Source of the DNA: a virus
Direction: 5' to 3' (one strand)
DNA: 32,051 nt
Virus record (IMG/VR): IMGVR_UViG_3300039106_000143
Span: 1 to 32,051 of that record
The notes beneath the pieces were generated by a model, which was not told the DNA's origin, did no database searches, and saw only the letters and a program-made list of their open reading frames with translations. This document shows positions 29,970 to 32,051 of this stretch, in pieces. A program made the translations under genes and the position numbers. The stretch's first letter is position 1, and each line of letters starts with the position of its first letter.

Positions 29970-31195
29970 TAAACCTTTTCTAGAACCGCCTTTTTGCCGG
30001 TGAAGTCCTCCCAACGCTTTACGATCACGTCGCAATACTTGGGATCAAGCTCCATCAGACGGGCTTTGCGACTAAGACGCTCACAAGCGATTGCGGTGGT
30101 TCCAGAGCCTCCAAAGAGATCAAGAATAACATCATTTGCTTTGCTGCTATTTCCAATCTGGTATTCAAATAGCTCAACCGGCTTCATCGTTGGGTGAAGC
30201 TCGCTTTTCGCTGGTTTTTTGAAATCTAGGACAGTCGTTTGGCTTCTGTCTGAACCCCAATAATGAGACGCACCGTCTTTCCACCCATACAGGCACGGTT
30301 CGTGTTTCCAATGGTAATCGCTTCTGCCGATTGCAAACACCGATTTTACCCAAACCAAACACTGTCTTATTTTCCATTCTACATCAATGCAAGCTCCTCT
30401 GAAGTTGTATCCTTCTGAGTCTGCATGCCAAATGTAGAAAACAGCACCGTCCCGCATCACTGAGTTTGCTGTTGAATAAACATCTCTAAGGAATTGGCGG
30501 AAATCGCCATCAGACATCTTGTCGTTCTGGATTCCAAAAGTTGACTCGTCTTTTCTAGCCTTACCTGCCTTCTGGAGCATTTCATTCTTAGCTGTCATGT
30601 CCACGTTGTAAGGTGGATCAGTTATTAACAGATCAGCCAAGTCATCGCCCATTAAACGCTTTGCGCTTTCAATACTTGTAGAATCTCCACACATCAGCCG
30701 GTGATTCCCAAGAATCCAAACATCTCCAAGCTTGGTGATTGGCTCGACCGGAACTTCTGGAGTCTGGTCTGGATCGGTTTCTCCTTCGACAACTTCTGGT
30801 TCGAGCAACTCGGCAAGTTCATCGTCCGAGAATCCGGTGAGGTCCATGCTAAAACCGTCTTCCTGCAAAGACTCTAGTTCAGACCGTAACATTTGATCGT
30901 CCCATCCAGCATTGAGAGCCAGCTTGTTATCCGCGATGACGTAGGCTCGGACTTGGGATGAAGTTAGGTGTCCGAGTCGGATGCATGGAACGGTTTCAAG
31001 CCCAAGCTTTCTTGCCGCCATCACTCGACCGTGACCGGCAATGATTGTTCCATCCGCATCAATCAAGACTGGATTGGTGAATCCAAACTCTCGGATGGAA
31101 CCCGCGATCTGCGAGACCTGCTCGTCAGAGTGTGTTCGGGAATTGCGAGCGTAAGGGATAAGGCTGGAGACCAGCAGGTGTTCAATTTGATTCAT
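29969..31195 (-). CDS. ParB-like domain fused to DNA methyltransferase
   Basis: A 408-residue protein. Residues 1-115 are a ParB/Srx-like domain (SIREFGFTNPVLIDADGT, AGHGRVMAARKLGLETVPCI, ADNKLALNAGWD). Residues about 155-400 are an N6-adenine or N4-cytosine methyltransferase of the beta order, with TDPPYN at 192-197 before FGGSGTT at 361-367 and a target region between. The D-P-P-Y motif is usual for adenine or N4-cytosine targets. The ATG at 31195 gives an ATGA overlap with the small terminase candidate. Phages use such enzymes to mask their DNA from restriction or to mark packaging or replication. Confidence 0.92.
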   Translation of the reverse strand: MNQIEHLLVSSLIPYARNSRTHSDEQVSQIAGSIREFGFTNPVLIDADGTIIAGHGRVMAARKLGLETVPCIRLGHLTSSQVRAYVIADNKLALNAGWDDQMLRSELESLQEDGFSMDLTGFSDDELAELLEPEVVEGETDPDQTPEVPVEPITKLGDVWILGNHRLMCGDSTSIESAKRLMGDDLADLLITDPPYNVDMTAKNEMLQKAGKARKDESTFGIQNDKMSDGDFRQFLRDVYSTANSVMRDGAVFYIWHADSEGYNFRGACIDVEWKIRQCLVWVKSVFAIGRSDYHWKHEPCLYGWKDGASHYWGSDRSQTTVLDFKKPAKSELHPTMKPVELFEYQIGNSSKANDVILDLFGGSGTTAIACERLSRKARLMELDPKYCDVIVKRWEDFTGKKAVLEKV

Positions 31196-31806
31196 TTCCA
31201 AGGATCGGTTGAGTGCAGAGTTTTCAGACATACTTCTTGAACCCAACGCTCTAGTTCGCGTTCAGCGTGTTCTGGGTCGTGAGGAGCAATTCTACCGGCA
31301 AGCTGTTTTGGCATCGACTTAAGCAGTTGAGCTACGGACCCGTCATGGTCTTGCATTACCTTTTTGACCCAATCACCGGAGACTAGTCGCTTCTCTCGTT
31401 CTGCGAGGTCGAGAACGTCTTTGCGAGCGTTGATCAGGTTCTTTGCCGCAGTTGCGTGAACTGAGACCATACGAGCAGCGTCGAGAGACTTTGAGCGTAG
31501 GGATTGAACCGCCAGACCGTAAGACGCTCGCTCAATCTGCTTCTGGCGTTCGTATGCTCCCTGCGGAGTACTTTCAGCAACAATGGAAGGATTAACCGGA
31601 GCTTCGGATTCTGGTGGCCGATATGGACCCTCAGAAGGCTCTGATCGAATGTGGCTCGCTTCGATAGCAGCCTTTCTCCTTTGCGCTCCAGATCCACGCC
31701 AAGCGTCAGCGGCTTCGGCTGAGTCCAACGGCATTCCTTTGGAGACCAACTGAGAGACTCGACCTTTGGTTAGACCGGAATGTTTGACGTACTCGCTCTG
31801 TGTCAT
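31192..31806 (-). CDS. Putative terminase small subunit
   Basis: A 204-residue protein. The N-terminus MTQSEYVKHSGLTKGRVSQL followed by VSKGMPL is an HTH of the Nu1/MerR-like type used to recognise the packaging site. A Pro/Ser/Glu-rich linker (55-80) is followed by helical oligomerisation-like segments (AYERQKQIERASYGL, KNLINARKDVLDLAEREKRL). The place upstream of the large terminase supports the call, although two other genes lie between. ATGA overlaps on both sides. Confidence 0.75.
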   Translation of the reverse strand: MTQSEYVKHSGLTKGRVSQLVSKGMPLDSAEAADAWRGSGAQRRKAAIEASHIRSEPSEGPYRPPESEAPVNPSIVAESTPQGAYERQKQIERASYGLAVQSLRSKSLDAARMVSVHATAAKNLINARKDVLDLAEREKRLVSGDWVKKVMQDHDGSVAQLLKSMPKQLAGRIAPHDPEHAERELERWVQEVCLKTLHSTDPWK

Positions 31807-32015
31807 CGCAGACTTTCGGGAAGATCTTCGGATTTCGCTTTGAGCAGGTCAGCCAACCCTTTGCAGATTGTGCGCTGCTCTGGGTCTTTTGGATTCGGCT
31901 GGTAGTAACCCGCAATCTGCTCAGCCGTAGAACGTCCAGCGCGGATCTGAGCGAGATGCCAGCGCAGTGTGTGATGCCCAAAATTAAGCATGACGTATTG
32001 TGCAGCGTTTGTCAT
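31803..32015 (-). CDS. Small hypothetical protein, first gene at the right end
   Basis: A 70-residue basic protein (LRWHLAQIRAGRSTAEQIAG; KGLADLLKAKSEDLPESL) with helical pattern and no recognised family. It overlaps the terminase small subunit candidate by ATGA. It has no Shine-Dalgarno sequence; M9 (31991) is an alternative start. Being first in this series, it follows a -10-like sequence at the window edge. Confidence 0.55.
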   Translation of the reverse strand: MTNAAQYVMLNFGHHTLRWHLAQIRAGRSTAEQIAGYYQPNPKDPEQRTICKGLADLLKAKSEDLPESLR

Positions 32016-32028
32016 TAGTGGTGCGTTT

Positions 32029-32034
32029 ATAATA
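32029..32034 (-). promoter_or_regulatory. Possible -10 box of a late promoter at the window edge
   Basis: TATTAT on the minus strand, 13 bases before the first start codon, in an AT-rich stretch (TTGTATTATAAACG). The matching -35 would lie outside the window, so the promoter cannot be confirmed. The short distance to the ATG would give a very short or absent leader. Confidence 0.3.
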
Positions 32035-32051
32035 CAATAGCGAGTTTGATC

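Noticed and set aside
32016-32051. Packaging cos site at the right end
   Set aside because: Only 36 bases lie beyond the first gene and no symmetric cut-site pattern or repeat is visible; the cos region, if any, may be outside the window.

Overview
The window reads as most or all of a compact tailed dsDNA phage (Caudoviricetes, siphovirus-like) or prophage segment. All 59 supported coding sequences lie on the minus strand, so the phage reads from the right end (about 32.0 kb) to the left end (about 0.1 kb). Genes are packed tightly, and most neighbours overlap by ATGA, GTGA or TAATG junctions. No gap reaches 300 bases; the longest is 214 bases at 8155-8368. The host cannot be named from sequence. 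A small lipoprotein next to holin-like genes suggests a Gram-negative host, and many starts lack a clear Shine-Dalgarno sequence. I see no integrase, recognised CI-type repressor, DNA polymerase, RNA polymerase, tRNA or CRISPR array.

Packaging and head (32.0-22.8 kb): a small orphan gene, a terminase small subunit candidate, a ParB-like/DNA methyltransferase fusion, a PD-(D/E)XK nuclease-like protein, a lambda GpA-type large terminase, a connector-position gene, a lambda B-type portal, and a 720-residue fusion of a ClpP-like prohead protease with the major capsid protein. Three small genes follow, interrupted by a strong hairpin after the capsid region.

Fibre and lysis-like block (22.8-20.3 kb): a repeat-containing tail fibre, a small fibre-associated protein, two tiny membrane proteins (holin candidates), and a small protein overlapping a lipoprotein gene. 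This block sits between head and tail genes, which is an unusual place for lysis functions. The endolysin candidate is about 13 kb away, in the early region.

Tail (20.3-11.5 kb): a head-tail or fibre-related protein, a gp10/Z-like completion protein, a tail terminator, a tail tube candidate, a chaperone-position gene, a short tape measure, and a tail tip of unfamiliar type. The tip has a 280-residue protein, two tandem paralogues of about 120 residues, and an unrecognised 896-residue protein.

Recombination and nucleotide metabolism (11.5-8.4 kb): a zinc-ribbon-like small protein, a RecT/Bet annealing protein, a Cas4/RecB-like nuclease with a four-cysteine iron-sulphur pattern, a MazG-like pyrophosphohydrolase, a small OB-like candidate and a RusA-type resolvase. 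A 214-base intergenic region then carries operator-like palindromes and a possible promoter.

Small-gene and replication region (8.2-0.1 kb): about 18 small genes (ribbon-helix-helix, AT-hook/HTH, SDTPRTD-type coiled-coil proteins, a lytic transglycosylase-like endolysin, a metallophosphoesterase). These are followed by a DUF1376-type replication protein, a DnaB-type helicase, an SSB-like protein ending in DDIPF, and an HTH protein.
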